A stretch of DNA of 64,000 bases from Mikania micrantha (lineage: Eukaryota > Streptophyta > Magnoliopsida > Asterales > Asteraceae). Below the pieces are notes generated by a model. The model was not told the origin of the DNA and did no database searches. It worked only from the letters and a program-made list of their open reading frames with translations. The DNA lies in the NCBI GenBank assembly GCA_009363875.1, contig CM018685.1, forward strand, positions 56,679,087 to 56,743,086, written 5' to 3'. Positions 48,401 through 60,007 of this stretch are shown one piece after another. Each line of letters starts with the position of its first letter. The first letter of the stretch is position 1. Both the position numbers and the translations under genes were made by a program.

Positions 48401-49457
48401 CGTGGGTCAAATTGGGTAAGGAAACCGTTAGTATAAGTGACGAGTCCAATAGAATTCATGACATTTTATTTTTTATCTTTTCTAGCAATTGAAGGAAATG
48501 TAATATATGACTGCATATATATGTTGTCGTTCGTTTTAAAGTGTACGTGACGAGTCTAAAAGAAATAATCTTATATAGTTCCTTTATGCATCCAGCATGC
48601 CAAAAAATGAGCTACTTAACTATTTTAGGAAAGAAAGTAAAGCAAAAGCAGCCTACCCAATTCGTAAATTTACTCTGTTTTAGTCTTTCCTTTCCCAGGT
48701 CATTGGTTCCTGTTTTAGTCTTTCCTTTCCCAGGTCATTGATTAGATTTTTTTTGTTGACCATTTTCTTTTGGTTATTTTCACAAAGGTATGGTCGTCTT
48801 ACTATATTTTTTTATTAACTAATATGTGATTAGCCTATATTATATAGGTTTTGTCTTTTACATGAGAAGATCATGGGTTCAATCTCCATCAAATGGTAAT
48901 TTAGTTTGGATTAACTTATAAGTAGGAGTTGAATTTCAAAAAAGAAAATTAATCTTCATTTTAATTGAAAAACTATTTAAGCCCTTTTTTTTGAGGTTTT
49001 TTTTTTCTGACGTGAGACAAGGATAAATTTATGCTACGGAACAGCAATGTGCACCCCTGAGCCAGCTGTCAACATGCATTTATGGGGTGATGTTTTGTCG
49101 TATCCCTATTTCAGTTTAGACTTTAGTTTGTTGTCAAAATATCACATGTAATCGAAATTGGGTTTAGATTTATCAGACACACACATTTGATATGTGTAAT
49201 GTTAAAAACATAAATACAAAAATCTAGTACCAAAAAAATAAAAAATAAAAAACAAAAAATCGAATCTAGCTCAAAAAAGAATTTAGTACAAAAAATAAAA
49301 ATATAACATAAAAAAATAAGATGTTATACATAAATTATAATTCTTTTGTTTTTATCATGTCACATGTCAACCTTTTATTGAATATTACTCTTTATAGACA
49401 AAAATCTCTTTCTATTTTCATTCTCTTGTGTGTATATCTCAATAGCATAGGCTGAAA
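48401..49457. other. Intergenic stretch with a scrap of the receptor-region duplicate
   Basis: Positions 48645-48679 (agtaaagcaaaagcagccta...) match 38683-38717. A short tandem duplication of tctttcctttcccaggtcat occurs at about 48692-48738. No gene is visible. Confidence 0.55.
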
Positions 49458-49754
49458 TAGAGGTGTACAAATCGAGCTTTTTTTGGAACCGGTTCCGGTT
49501 CCAGTCAACAAAGTCAGTACCCGGTTCCGGTTCTGGTTCCGGGTTTTAACCGGTTCCAACCGGTTTTTGACCGGTTCCGGGTTTTAACCGGTTCCAACCG
49601 GTTTTTGACCGGTTCCGGTTCGGGTTTTGGCCGGGTTCAGGTGAAACCAGTTCTGGTTTTCCGGTTCCGGTTCTAATTTGTCTAAAAAACCGTACCCGTT
49701 CGTACCCACCGGTTCGGGTTGTCGGTTCCGGGTCCGTTTTTTTGCTCACCTCTA
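49458..49754. mobile_element. AACCGG-rich hAT MITE
   Basis: Ends are tagaggtg and cacctcta, flanked by ggctgaaa exactly on both sides (49450-49457 and 49755-49762). The interior is mostly accggttcc/ggttttgacc words. Open frames there are artefacts of the repeat. Confidence 0.93.
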
Positions 49755-49762
49755 GGCTGAAA

Positions 49763-50043
49763 TGCTGAATCAAGACTGAAAATTTGGCATGGTAAAAGTC
49801 TGATTGTAATGGACTGAAATTGGATCAAGTCAGCGAGATGAAGCCATGAAGGAGCTCAAAGGTGGGCTGCGCTACAAAATGAAACGGCCCAGTGAAAATG
49901 TTTATTGGACTAGATGCAGGCCTTCACAGTTAGGTACTTAGGCCTTTCAAATTTAAAGGAAGATCCAAATATCCAATCATCCAAATGACCAAATCACTTT
50001 CTGTCAAAATAAATCAAATCTATCAACAACTTACATATTCACA
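49763..50043. other. Short intergenic stretch
   Basis: It lies between two AACCGG-rich MITEs. I see no gene or repeat. Confidence 0.5.
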
Positions 50044-50303
50044 TAAAGGTGGGCAAAAAAACCGGACCCAAAACCGACAACCCGAACCGGAACCTGTGGA
50101 TACAAACGGGTCCGGTCTTCCAGACAAATTAGAATCGAAACCGGGAAAACCGGAACTGGTTCCACCTATACCCGGCCAAAACCCGAACCGGAACCGGTCG
50201 AAACCCGGAACTGGAACAGGAACCAGATCTTGACTTTGTTGACCGGAACTGGAACCGGTTGAAACCGAAACCGGTTCCAAAAAACCCGATTTGCGCACCT
50301 CTA
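50044..50303. mobile_element. AACCGG-rich hAT MITE, inverse orientation
   Basis: Ends are taaaggtgggc and gcgcacctcta, flanked by tattcaca (50036-50043) and gattcaca (50304-50311), one mismatch. The interior matches the 49458 element in reverse orientation. Confidence 0.88.
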
Positions 50304-50763
50304 GATTCACATGTGTGAATCTGTGATTAATACTAAAGACCAAGTACCAAACAATATAGATCTTAACCTATTACAAATCGATCTATATACAAAAGACTCA
50401 ACCCTAAATATAAAGAGATCTGCAACTACACACAACCAAGTATTTCTCAACTACAATGATGAGAACTCAAGAAATACAAAACATCAACATGTAAACTGAT
50501 TCTACACCAGAAGATCCATCAAGATGATAGATCAAAACCAGAAAATGAAAACAAGAACAAAACCCTATAAATGGATTTTACAGAGAAAAAAACAAAGAAA
50601 TAAGCATATGAAATGTAACCAGATGAAGATCTCGAGATGCTTCTTATCTCATCTATTTAACACATAGGCACCTCCTTTTTTATCCTCAAATATATATAAC
50701 AGCCCTTTAACTTTCCGGCCAACTAGATCAGTTAAAGTCTCTCAACCTGTTGTACTTGCAAGT
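50304..50763. other. Intergenic, no gene recognised
   Basis: AT-rich sequence with a 62-codon frame (50311-50499) that has no recognisable features. Confidence 0.5.
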
Positions 50764-51562
50764 CAGGGCCGGCCCAATGGGCCAATCAACCAATGCAAGA
50801 GCTTAGGGCCCCCAAAAATATAAGGCCCCAATTTTTAAAATTTTTTTTGTATATATATATATGGTTTTTGTAATTTTGAGATTTTTTTAAGTATTTTTGA
50901 GGTAAACTTAATACAAAATGAGGCAACATATGCGTGGGAGGGAAGCCCAACCTAGGCCCGATGAAAAAAAATTAAGTCCCTTTTAGAAAACGCATGTAGC
51001 AGGCGGCTATCTTTCCATTCCCACTTCCCAATTAGGTTTCCCGTTTGGCTGTTTCCCATGAACAAGCAGACGAATAAATGGCAGAGTGGAAGACGAGGAG
51101 CCGGACGATCCGTGGAAGACAATGAGCCGATGGCTCGAAGTCCAGCATATATAAACTTAGTTTATTATAGACGGTTATCTTTACTGTTATACTTGATAAT
51201 TGGATCTCAAATTTGTAATATTGATGGCTTCTACTTGATTAGTAAAATAGTTGATTGAGTGATTATTAAGTTGTTTAGGTGATTAGTGATTGCTACTTAT
51301 CACCAGTTAAGTTGTTAGCTTGTTTTGTGTGATCATAATTTGGAACTTAGAAACAAAGTTAAAAACATAAATTTAAACGTTTTATACAATGTAAATGTAA
51401 ATTAAAAAAAAATTAACTCCGTCATATATAAACTTAGTTTATTATAGACGGTCACATATATAAACTTTTAGTTTATTATTCACCGTAAGTTAGTAATCGT
51501 TTAAGACTAAAGGGTCTCAAATTATTATTTCGTTTAGGGCCTTATATGCTTGAGCCGGCATG
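50764..51562. mobile_element. Non-autonomous hAT element with cagggccggc end
   Basis: The left end cagggccggccc and the right end gagccggcatg are imperfect inverses. The flanks ttgcaagt (50756-50763) and cttgcaat (51563-51570) share ttgcaa, which suggests a degraded 8-bp duplication. Inside, agggcccccaaaaatata next to the left end and tttagggccttatatg next to the right are typical of TTF-type hAT derivatives. The middle repeats tatataaacttagtttatta twice or more. Confidence 0.65.
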
Positions 51563-51769
51563 CTTGCAATAAACTTGTAACAAATAATTAGAATAACCAA
51601 TTGAATTAATATCCTCATTTTAACACTTTCTTAATTGATGGACCGAAAAACTTGCAGCAAATATTATACGGAACTACAGAGATATAATATATTAATATCT
51701 ACTCCATAACCACCAACCCTCCTGAAGTCCTAAGGACCAACTACAACCCATCAGAGCCACCACTTTTTC

Positions 51770-51965
51770 CTTCACCACCACCACGGTTCCATATTCTCAG
51801 AGAAATTGAAATTGAAACCGAAAAAAGCGGAACCGATTCCATCTTTACCCAGCAAAACCTGAACCGGAACCGTCCAAAAATCGGTTGGAACCGGTCAAAA
51901 ACCGGAATCAGTTTTTGACTTTGTTGACCGGAACCGGTTCCAAAAAAACCGATCTGCCCACCTGC
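51770..51965. mobile_element. Truncated AACCGG-rich hAT MITE
   Basis: It contains ggaaccgattccatcttta, aaccggtcaaaaaccgg and the terminal-like gatctgcccacct. Only the right end resembles the complete copies; the left end is lost in a caccaccacc stretch. Confidence 0.7.
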
Positions 51966-52795
51966 AACCAGACCAGCCACTCCACCAAGGTCGGATGTTT
52001 TAAGGGGGCCAGGGGTGCCCAACCCCTGTCATTTTTCTGGCTAGAAACCTTGATATATTAGTTTTCGATCAGAATATTTTATAGGTATTGAGCCCGACCC
52101 CTTTGGTTTTTCTTCCTAATATTGTAAGTTTTAATATTATCTTTAAGGGTTCACAGTATTGGTTGTTATTTCATTCTTTAGTTGATCTTAAGTTTAAAGC
52201 TTGTTTTGGGCCTTAAAAATTAAAATAGGCCTAAATTATTGAACATTACCTATTTACATTGAGTTTAAATTGTTGAACCGACCCAAATTATCATTTACCG
52301 ACCCGAATTTTTAGCTCGAAACATAACGATAAGAAAAAAATTGGCCCGTGACTTTCGGCCTCCTTGGACATGTTTTTCAAGATCCGTCACTACATTCCAC
52401 CACCCTGCTAAGTGAAGCTCCAAACAGCAGATATCCAATTGTTGCCCTTCTGATTCACATGTATCCTATATCTAATACAATGATGATCCCTCTACATATG
52501 GATAGAATCACTTATAAATACAAATTAGGGTACTAATCAGACTGTGTTTGAGGGTCAAACCCGACACGAATTCTCATGGGTTGACTCAATGACAACCCTT
52601 TTAACCCAGTTTTTGCATGTATTTTGAGGAGTAATTGTGTTTACACAAAATTTCAAAGATAGTCCTTAATGTTTCAAAATGTCAAAGCCGGTCCTTTAAG
52701 TTTTCAAATGTTACAAACTCCGTCCTTTCTCCGTTAACGCCGTTAAGTACTAACAAAATAAAAGACCATATCTGAAAATTTATGTAAACATAAAG
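51966..52795. other. Intergenic, with the last scrap of the receptor-region duplicate
   Basis: Positions 52430-52630 match 38730-38955 (for example, acatatggatagaa and cgaattctcatgggttgac). The 170 bp before the gypsy LTR resemble one arm of a MITE of the type 'tccttaatgtttcaaa', but I found no second arm. Confidence 0.55.
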
Positions 52796-54852
52796 TGTCA
52801 CACCCCCACCTCTCGTCACCTGAGAATGATGTCATCAAAAGGGTAGCGGAAGCATAGTGGTGATGTCTCAGAGCATGAGGGGTGACTTACTTGATCCGGT
52901 ATCATCATAGCACACAGATTACGAAAAGTAAAACTTACATTACAAGGTTCGTGGTTACAAATATTATTACAGTTTATACATATTACAATTTATTTAATTA
53001 CAGTTGTTGCTAGTGCTGTGAGTGCATCCTCACCGTTGTCCTTGATTGCCTGCAAAAGTTTTAGTTTCGAAAACATCAGCACAAAGCTGGTGAGTTCATA
53101 CAGTTTAGTTAAATCATATGATATGACAGTTAAGTTCAAATACATGTTCACAGTTCCGGATAACCATGGGACCCGTATCTAGTTCCTTTCGGACGATATG
53201 TTCAGTTCTCGATATTACCCGTCGGTAAATATCTTATTGCCTCATTATCTTAATGTCTATCACACCATTAAGAAGTTCAGGAAACAGATAACAAACATTC
53301 ACACCAGGGGAGATGCAATCCTCCCAGTGAATGGGGTGTCAACCGATAGTACTATCAATGTTTTCTGCTCGGCCACACATGGGTTCACTAGATACAGTTC
53401 AAGAATGAGGACTTTGATATCATGATAGAGATACTAACGGCAACAATCCCATGAAATCCACAAATTCAGTTAATCACATGAAATCACGCAGATAACAGTG
53501 ACACACATCATATGATCGAGAAAAGTTTAGCAGTTATACCCCGATGTTTATAAAACATTAAAAGAACAGGGGTGATACGAAACTCACCTGATGATATAAG
53601 GTAGCAAAATCTCTCAAATCTAACAACAAAGAGATGATTCTGCATTTAATTATATTTAATAAGTTATTTATGTTCTAGTTTACTGATTAGATTTTTCTGA
53701 ACGTTCAATGTCAAAGACATTGCTTAATAAATCATCAACTCGATATTAATTATATAATTAATTAATTTAATATTATATCATACAATGTATGATAATGTAG
53801 GAATCTACATTGCATTAGATTCCTGATACAAAGTTGATGACTCTCATGATTAATCTAAATAATCTCGGATTAATCAAATAGTTAATATTGTTGATTATAA
53901 TATTAAGACAATTTTTAGATGATTTAATGGCTTAGAATTGATTAATCCTTGTTATTGATTACCCAAATATCATGAAATATCACAATGTAGCACCATAATA
54001 GGTGAAATAACCAGATTTAACATACTAATCTGACTGTTATCATAAACATCAGATAATCATTCCAATGAGTATGTTAATGATTATGATTAGTTTGAAACAC
54101 TTGGATTTAACCTTTGCATTTCAAAGATTAATCAAACTAATCACCTACATTGTCATAATCAAATGGTTTAAACCATTATAATCATAGGTATGATTTCATG
54201 CAAACCGGGCATCACAACAGATCAAAACAAGGATTTAACCGTTAGAACTTCGTGTTCTTCGTTTATAATCAATCCTAGCCATCATCTAGGCAATAATCAA
54301 CAATCCTAACTATCTCATTACGTTCAAAATCAAGATCTAATCAATCAAAATCAAACTAGAAGGTTAAAACGAACCGTTACCTGTTCTGACGAGTTCCTGC
54401 GGGTAAAACTACGATCGGGACTTGTATATACGATCCGTGGGATGATCCAGATGTTTGAGGAGCTTAGATTTGAAGTTTGGAAGTGTTTGCTGGCTGGTTT
54501 TTCGTTTAAGAACGAAGCAGGGACGAAAAAATGAAGTTCTACAAGTTTCTATGCGATCTGATCATCAAAATATATTTTTTTGCCGACATAGTCGCCAGGC
54601 GTATCGCCTGGGTTGGTACACCCACGCCAGGCGTACCGCCTGACCCGATTTTCATCCCATTTTTGATTTAAACTTCGTTTCGCGATTCCGGGAGCATACG
54701 AACTCCGTTTTGCGCACGGTTTTCGCCCACGTTCATCATTTTTCACATTCTATCAATCCCCATTAACAAAAGTTGTTAATTCCTCGTGGATTTCAAACAC
54801 GATCAAATGTGCTTACGTCATTATGCCAAATTCTTCGTACGCAACTGTCACA
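52796..54852 (-). repeat. 3' LTR of the gypsy element
   Basis: It is 2057 bp, tgtcac to tgtcaca. It contains two short GC-rich hairpins, ccaggcg/cgcctgg at 54595-54611 and a 6-bp-stem copy at 54627-54642. Confidence 0.93.
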
Positions 54853-54872
54853 GTCTCCTCCTGTTAAAGGAA
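54853..54872 (-). promoter_or_regulatory. Purine tract priming plus-strand synthesis
   Basis: On the minus strand, aggaggagac lies directly beside the 3' LTR. Confidence 0.7.
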
Positions 54873-54915
54873 TTTCGTCCCGAAATTTAATGAAGACTTA
54901 CTTTATAACAGTCGT

Positions 54916-57900
54916 TTATGTGAATAGATGTGGGTACTTTGATTTCATTTGATCTTCTCGTTCCCAGGTATATTCAGGTCCTCGTTGAGAGTTCCAGCGA
55001 ACTTTAACGATTGGTATGCGACTGCGTTTAAGTACCTTAACTTCTCGATCCATTACTTCTACCGGTTCTTCGGTAAACTGAAGTTTATCATCGATCTGAA
55101 GTTCTTCGAGAGGTACGATCAAAGATTCATCGTTTAAACACTTTTTCAGATTTGATACGTGAAAAACGTCATGAATGTTACTGAGTTCAAGAGGTAATTC
55201 GAGTCTGTAGGCTACAGATCCAATTCGTTCAAGAATTTTAAATGGTCCTACAAACCTCGGTGAGAGTTTACCTCGTTTACCAAATCTGAAAATGCCCTTC
55301 CAGGGTGATACTTTCAACATTACACGATCACCAACTTGGAATTCTAGTGGTCTACGACGGTTATCAGCATAACTCTTTTGACGATCGCGAGCAGTTTTAA
55401 TTCGTTCTTGAATCAGTGCGATCTTGTCAGTTATTTCCTGAATGAATTCTGGGCCAATGATTTGATTTTCTCCTATTTCCGACCAGCAAATAGGAGATCT
55501 GCACTTGCGCCCATACAGTGCCTCGAATGGAGCGCATTGTATGCTGGTATGGTAGCTGTTATTGTACGAGAATTCCACAAGTGGAAGATGAATATCCCAG
55601 CTACCTCCAAAATCAATCACACAGCTTCTGAGCATGTCTTCTAACGTTTGATTTGTTCGCTCCGTTTGCCCATCCGTTTGTGGATGATAGGATGTGCTCA
55701 TATTGATTTGCGTGCCCAGAGCATTCTGAAGAGTTTGCCAAAATCGTGACATAAATCGACTATCTCTGTCAGAAATGATAGAGATCGGTACTCCATGTCG
55801 AGATACAATCTCATTAACATAGAGTTTAGCAAGTCGATCCATAGAATAATCTTCTCGGATGGGTAAGAAATGCGCAGATTTAGTAAGGCGATCAACGATA
55901 ACCCATATCGAGTCATGGTTACGTGACGTTCTGGGTAGTTTTGTAATGAAATCCATAGAGATCTGATCCCATTTCCACATGGGAATCTCAGGTTGTTGGA
56001 GTAACCCAGAAGGTCGTTGATGTTCAGCCTTCACTTTAAGACACGTTAAACATCGGTCCACGTATTCTAATACGTTTCTCTTCATCCCAGGCCACCAGTA
56101 AAAATCTCTAAGATCTTTATACATTTTATCGGCACCTGGATGAATAGAATACCTGGATTTGTGCGCCTCATCCAAGATAATAGTTCGAGAGTTACCGAAT
56201 AAAGGAATCCACATTCGGTCTTTGAAATACAACAGTCCATCAACCTTAGTATCGAGTTTCTTATCTAATCCTCTTAGTCCCTCAGCAGAATAATTCGTTG
56301 TTTGTAAAGCTTGTTGCTGAGCATTTCTAATCTGAGGAATTAGACTAGTTTGGATAGTCAAACCTAACGCTCTCACACGTAGGGGTTTGATCCGTTCCTT
56401 GCGACTCAAGGCATCGGCCACAACATTTGCCTTGCCTGGGTGATAACGGATTTCACAATCATAATCGTTCAAGAGTTCAACCCATCGCCTTTGTCGCATG
56501 TTCAACATTTTCTGATCTAGAATATGTTGGAGACTTTTGTGATCCGTGTACACAATACACTTGGTTCCGTACAGATAATGTCTCCAAATCTTGAGTGCAA
56601 ACACAACTGCACCTAGTTCTAGATCATGAGTGGTATAGTTCTTCTCGTGTACTTTCAACTGCCGAGAAGCGTAAGCAATCACCTTATCGTTCTGCATTAA
56701 AACACACCCAAGTCCCTGACGGGAAGCATCACAATAAACCGTGAAGTTATCTGTACCTTCCGGTAGTGCTAAGATAGGTGCATTGCAGAGTTTATGTTTC
56801 AACAGTTGGAAAGCCTCCTCCTGTTGGGAACCCCATATAAACGGTTGGTTCTTCTGAGTCAAAGTGGTAAGTGGCAGAGCGATTTTTGAAAAGTTCTTGA
56901 TAAATCGACGATAATAACCTGCCAACCCCAAGAATTGACGTATTTCAGTCGGGGTTCGGGGTGTCTCCCATTGTTCTACCGCTTTGAACTTACTGGGATC
57001 CACTTGAATACCATTCTCATTCACAACATGCCCCAGAAACTGAACTTCTCGTAACCAAAATTCACACTTGGAAAATCTGGCATATAGCTGTTCACGTGCT
57101 AGAAGTTCTAAGATGAGTTTCAGATGTTGGGCATGTTCCTGCTGGTTCCGGGAATAAATGAGAATATCATCAATAAATACAATCACAAACTTATCCAGAT
57201 AAGGTCTACATACTCGGTTCATCAGATCCATAAAAACTGCAGGTGCATTGGTTAAACCAAACGGCATTACTAAAAACTCGTAATGTCCGTACCGGGTTCG
57301 GAAAGCAGTTTTTGGAACATCATTGTCATGGATTCGCAACTGATGATATCCGGACCTCAAATCAATTTTTGAGAAATATGTAGCACCTTGCAACTGATCA
57401 AACAGATCATCAATACGAGGTAATGGATAACGGTTCTTGATTGTCAGTTTATTGAGTTCCCTGTAGTCGATACACATCCTGAATGATCCATCTTTCTTTT
57501 TCACAAAAAGAATTGGTGCTCCCCAGGGTGAAAAACTGGGTCGAATGAAACCTTTATCAAGAAGTTCCTGTAATTGACCTGAAAGTTCTTGCATTTCAGA
57601 TGGCGCAAGCCGATACGGGGCTTTAGCAACAGGTGCAGTGCCAGGAATCAAGTCAATACGAAATTCAACCTGTCTTGTTGGGGGTAATCCTGATATATCT
57701 TCAGGAAAAACTTCAGGAAAATCTTTGACTACTGGGATATCAGTGATACGTGTAGGTGAAGAATTGTGCTCGGTCACGTGTGCCAGGAAAGCATAACAGC
57801 CTTTCCTTAAAAATTTCTGAGCCCGCATACAAGATATGAGACCAAGTTTTCTACCGGCTCGTTCTCCTTGAACTACCAGTGTATTACCGTTAGGTAATGG

Positions 57901-59586
57901 AATACGGATCACCTTAGTTTGACATACAACTTCCGCTTGGTTATCAGAAAGCCAATTCATGCCTACCACGACATCAAAGCTACCAAGCTCAATAGGAAGT
58001 AAGTCGATACAGAAAAGGTGATCATTCAGATTCAAGGAACATCCTTGAATAACACTGCTAGTTTTGATCATCTTGCCGTTTGCAAGTTCAATGACATAAG
58101 GAGTTTCTAGTTCTACCGTAGGCAATGAAAGTAATGATGCAAATTCAGGAGAAATAAAACTCTTATCTGCTCCTGTGTCAAATAAAACTGATGCATAAAG
58201 ATTATTGAGAAGGAACGTACCAGTGACAATGTTTGCATCATGTCTTGCCTCGGCTGCACCAATCTGAAAAGCTCTGCCCCTAGCTTGATTCCCTGGATTG
58301 GTGTTATTGGTTGGACAATTGCGCATGAGGTGATCAGGGCTTCCACAAGTGTAACATGACCGGTTCGTTTGAGCAGTGGGTCGTGGAGCTTGGTTTGGTT
58401 GACGAGCAGGAAAGTTGCAGTATTTAGCATAGTGTCCTACCCGATTACATTTTGCACAAACAGGACATGGTCCTGTGTGATGGTAGGGACACCTATCACA
58501 TTTGGGCGCCGGCCCAGTGTAAACTTTCCTCTCCGGTACCGCCGCTCCATAGTTTTTCACGGTTGGTTTGTTCTGACTGGTTTCAGCTGGAGCTTTGGCC
58601 TTGGACTTGCCAAACCATTTACGTTTGGTACCTTTAGAAACGTTCGAGGTACCAGCTTCACTACGGCCCACGGCCGTCTGAGATTTTGAGATCAATGTAC
58701 CACTTCTTACCGCCTCATCGGTAAGCTTGGTGGTCAACAGAATGGTTCTTTTGAGGGTTGTGGGTTCAGCAGCAGTTACATTTCCCCGAATCTGGGGAAC
58801 CAACCCTTTGATATACTTCTCAATCAATGCTGCCTCAGTTGGAAACATATTGGGAAGTAGACAAGTAAGTTCATGAAAACGATCGGTGTAGGCTAAAGAA
58901 TCAGCACCGACCATTGAGTGACTCCAGAATTCCTCCTGAAGTTTTTGGATTTCAGTGATTGGGCAGTACTCTGACATAATCAAAGTTTTGAATTCATTCC
59001 AGCCCATAGAATCAACTGTAACAGAACCCAAAGTTTTAGCCTGGGTATTCCACCAGGTAAGAGCTGATTCTTTCAAAGAACAGGCAGCATAAGACACCTT
59101 ATGCTCCTCCAGACACTGGCTGATTTTCAGTTTTGTTTCCATCTCCTCGATCCACCTAAGGAGTCCAGCCGCTCCTTCCTTACCTGTGAAAGTAGGTGGG
59201 TTACAGGAAGCAAAGTATTTATACGTACATCCCTGTCGTGGTGGATCAGGAGCAGTAGTAGTTGTGCCTGTGGTATGAACAGTTTCAACGTGTCCACCTG
59301 TGGCATTATGTTCCACATGACCAGACCCAGAAGTGACATGTGGCTGTGGTGGTATTACAATGCCAGCAGCCGATAGCTGTTCCTTTACGATTCGGGCTAT
59401 AGCTGCTTCATTCAATACCGACCCACTAGGAGCTGCCGTTGGTGTCGGGTTTGGGTCCTGGTTCACCAGAGGAACGGTATTTGTTTCAGAAACAGGTGGT
59501 GGAACTGGATTCGGTTCAGGGGAAGTAATATTCTCAGTAGCTTTCTTAGCTGGACGACCTCTTTTCGGAGCCATAGTTCTGCTCAC
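54916..59586 (-). CDS. Gypsy gag-pol polyprotein with chromodomain
   Basis: One open frame of 1556 codons encodes all replication proteins. Order: Pro-rich N-terminus; gag capsid region (residues about 120-290); two zinc knuckles, CAKCNRVGHYAKYC (about 379) and CYTCGSPDHLMRNC (about 415); protease active site FDTGADKSFIS (about 470); reverse transcriptase with FIDDILIYS (about 803); RNase H from VYCDASRQGLG (about 948); integrase zinc site and core (HPGADKMY about 1150, DQISMDFITKLP about 1212); and a C-terminal chromodomain (about 1505-1556, VKVRWNSQRGPEYTWERE). Chromodomains steer integration to marked chromatin. The start may be the first ATG (59586) or the one four codons later. No stop or frameshift interrupts it, so the copy may still be competent. 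Gag and pol share one frame, with no obvious recoding site. Confidence 0.95.
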   Translation of the reverse strand: MSRTMAPKRGRPAKKATENITSPEPNPVPPPVSETNTVPLVNQDPNPTPTAAPSGSVLNEAAIARIVKEQLSAAGIVIPPQPHVTSGSGHVEHNATGGHVETVHTTGTTTTAPDPPRQGCTYKYFASCNPPTFTGKEGAAGLLRWIEEMETKLKISQCLEEHKVSYAACSLKESALTWWNTQAKTLGSVTVDSMGWNEFKTLIMSEYCPITEIQKLQEEFWSHSMVGADSLAYTDRFHELTCLLPNMFPTEAALIEKYIKGLVPQIRGNVTAAEPTTLKRTILLTTKLTDEAVRSGTLISKSQTAVGRSEAGTSNVSKGTKRKWFGKSKAKAPAETSQNKPTVKNYGAAVPERKVYTGPAPKCDRCPYHHTGPCPVCAKCNRVGHYAKYCNFPARQPNQAPRPTAQTNRSCYTCGSPDHLMRNCPTNNTNPGNQARGRAFQIGAAEARHDANIVTGTFLLNNLYASVLFDTGADKSFISPEFASLLSLPTVELETPYVIELANGKMIKTSSVIQGCSLNLNDHLFCIDLLPIELGSFDVVVGMNWLSDNQAEVVCQTKVIRIPLPNGNTLVVQGERAGRKLGLISCMRAQKFLRKGCYAFLAHVTEHNSSPTRITDIPVVKDFPEVFPEDISGLPPTRQVEFRIDLIPGTAPVAKAPYRLAPSEMQELSGQLQELLDKGFIRPSFSPWGAPILFVKKKDGSFRMCIDYRELNKLTIKNRYPLPRIDDLFDQLQGATYFSKIDLRSGYHQLRIHDNDVPKTAFRTRYGHYEFLVMPFGLTNAPAVFMDLMNRVCRPYLDKFVIVFIDDILIYSRNQQEHAQHLKLILELLAREQLYARFSKCEFWLREVQFLGHVVNENGIQVDPSKFKAVEQWETPRTPTEIRQFLGLAGYYRRFIKNFSKIALPLTTLTQKNQPFIWGSQQEEAFQLLKHKLCNAPILALPEGTDNFTVYCDASRQGLGCVLMQNDKVIAYASRQLKVHEKNYTTHDLELGAVVFALKIWRHYLYGTKCIVYTDHKSLQHILDQKMLNMRQRRWVELLNDYDCEIRYHPGKANVVADALSRKERIKPLRVRALGLTIQTSLIPQIRNAQQQALQTTNYSAEGLRGLDKKLDTKVDGLLYFKDRMWIPLFGNSRTIILDEAHKSRYSIHPGADKMYKDLRDFYWWPGMKRNVLEYVDRCLTCLKVKAEHQRPSGLLQQPEIPMWKWDQISMDFITKLPRTSRNHDSIWVIVDRLTKSAHFLPIREDYSMDRLAKLYVNEIVSRHGVPISIISDRDSRFMSRFWQTLQNALGTQINMSTSYHPQTDGQTERTNQTLEDMLRSCVIDFGGSWDIHLPLVEFSYNNSYHTSIQCAPFEALYGRKCRSPICWSEIGENQIIGPEFIQEITDKIALIQERIKTARDRQKSYADNRRRPLEFQVGDRVMLKVSPWKGIFRFGKRGKLSPRFVGPFKILERIGSVAYRLELPLELSNIHDVFHVSNLKKCLNDESLIVPLEELQIDDKLQFTEEPVEVMDREVKVLKRSRIPIVKVRWNSQRGPEYTWEREDQMKSKYPHLFT

Positions 59587-59871
59587 ATGCAGACAAACTC
59601 AGGTCAGTTCAAGAATATTAAAAATATAACCCTTTTTAATCACATAACTCAACCATGTTCAGACATGCTGACAATTTCATGTTGAAATGTGATCATTTAA
59701 GTATTCAAGTATAACTACATTGAAAAGATCCAGATACGTTCTCAATTCACACTAGTCATTCAGATATTCGTAGTTATACTTAGTCCTGTTATTTCAAAAC
59801 ATGTGTAGAGTATAACCCAACTCATTGCCTCGCAATACATGTTTTTAGAGATATGTTCATACAGGACTAGG

Positions 59872-59967
59872 ATATGTTCTCACACAAGTCCTCTGATATG
59901 TTCTCAGTTCATGTACTAGATATGTTCTCACACAAGTCCTCTGATATGTTCTCAGTTCATGTACTAG
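59872..59967. repeat. Two copies of a 48-bp repeat in the gypsy leader
   Basis: The unit atgttctcacacaagtcctc... ttcatgtactagat starts near 59875 and again 48 bp later, essentially identical. Confidence 0.85.
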
Positions 59968-60007
59968 ATATGTTCTCACACAACAACAAATATGTTCACA
60001 TGTTCTC

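Noticed and set aside
58113..59629. Plus-strand and frame-shifted ORFs of 60-106 codons over gag
   Set aside because: They are shadows of the continuous 1556-codon minus-strand frame.
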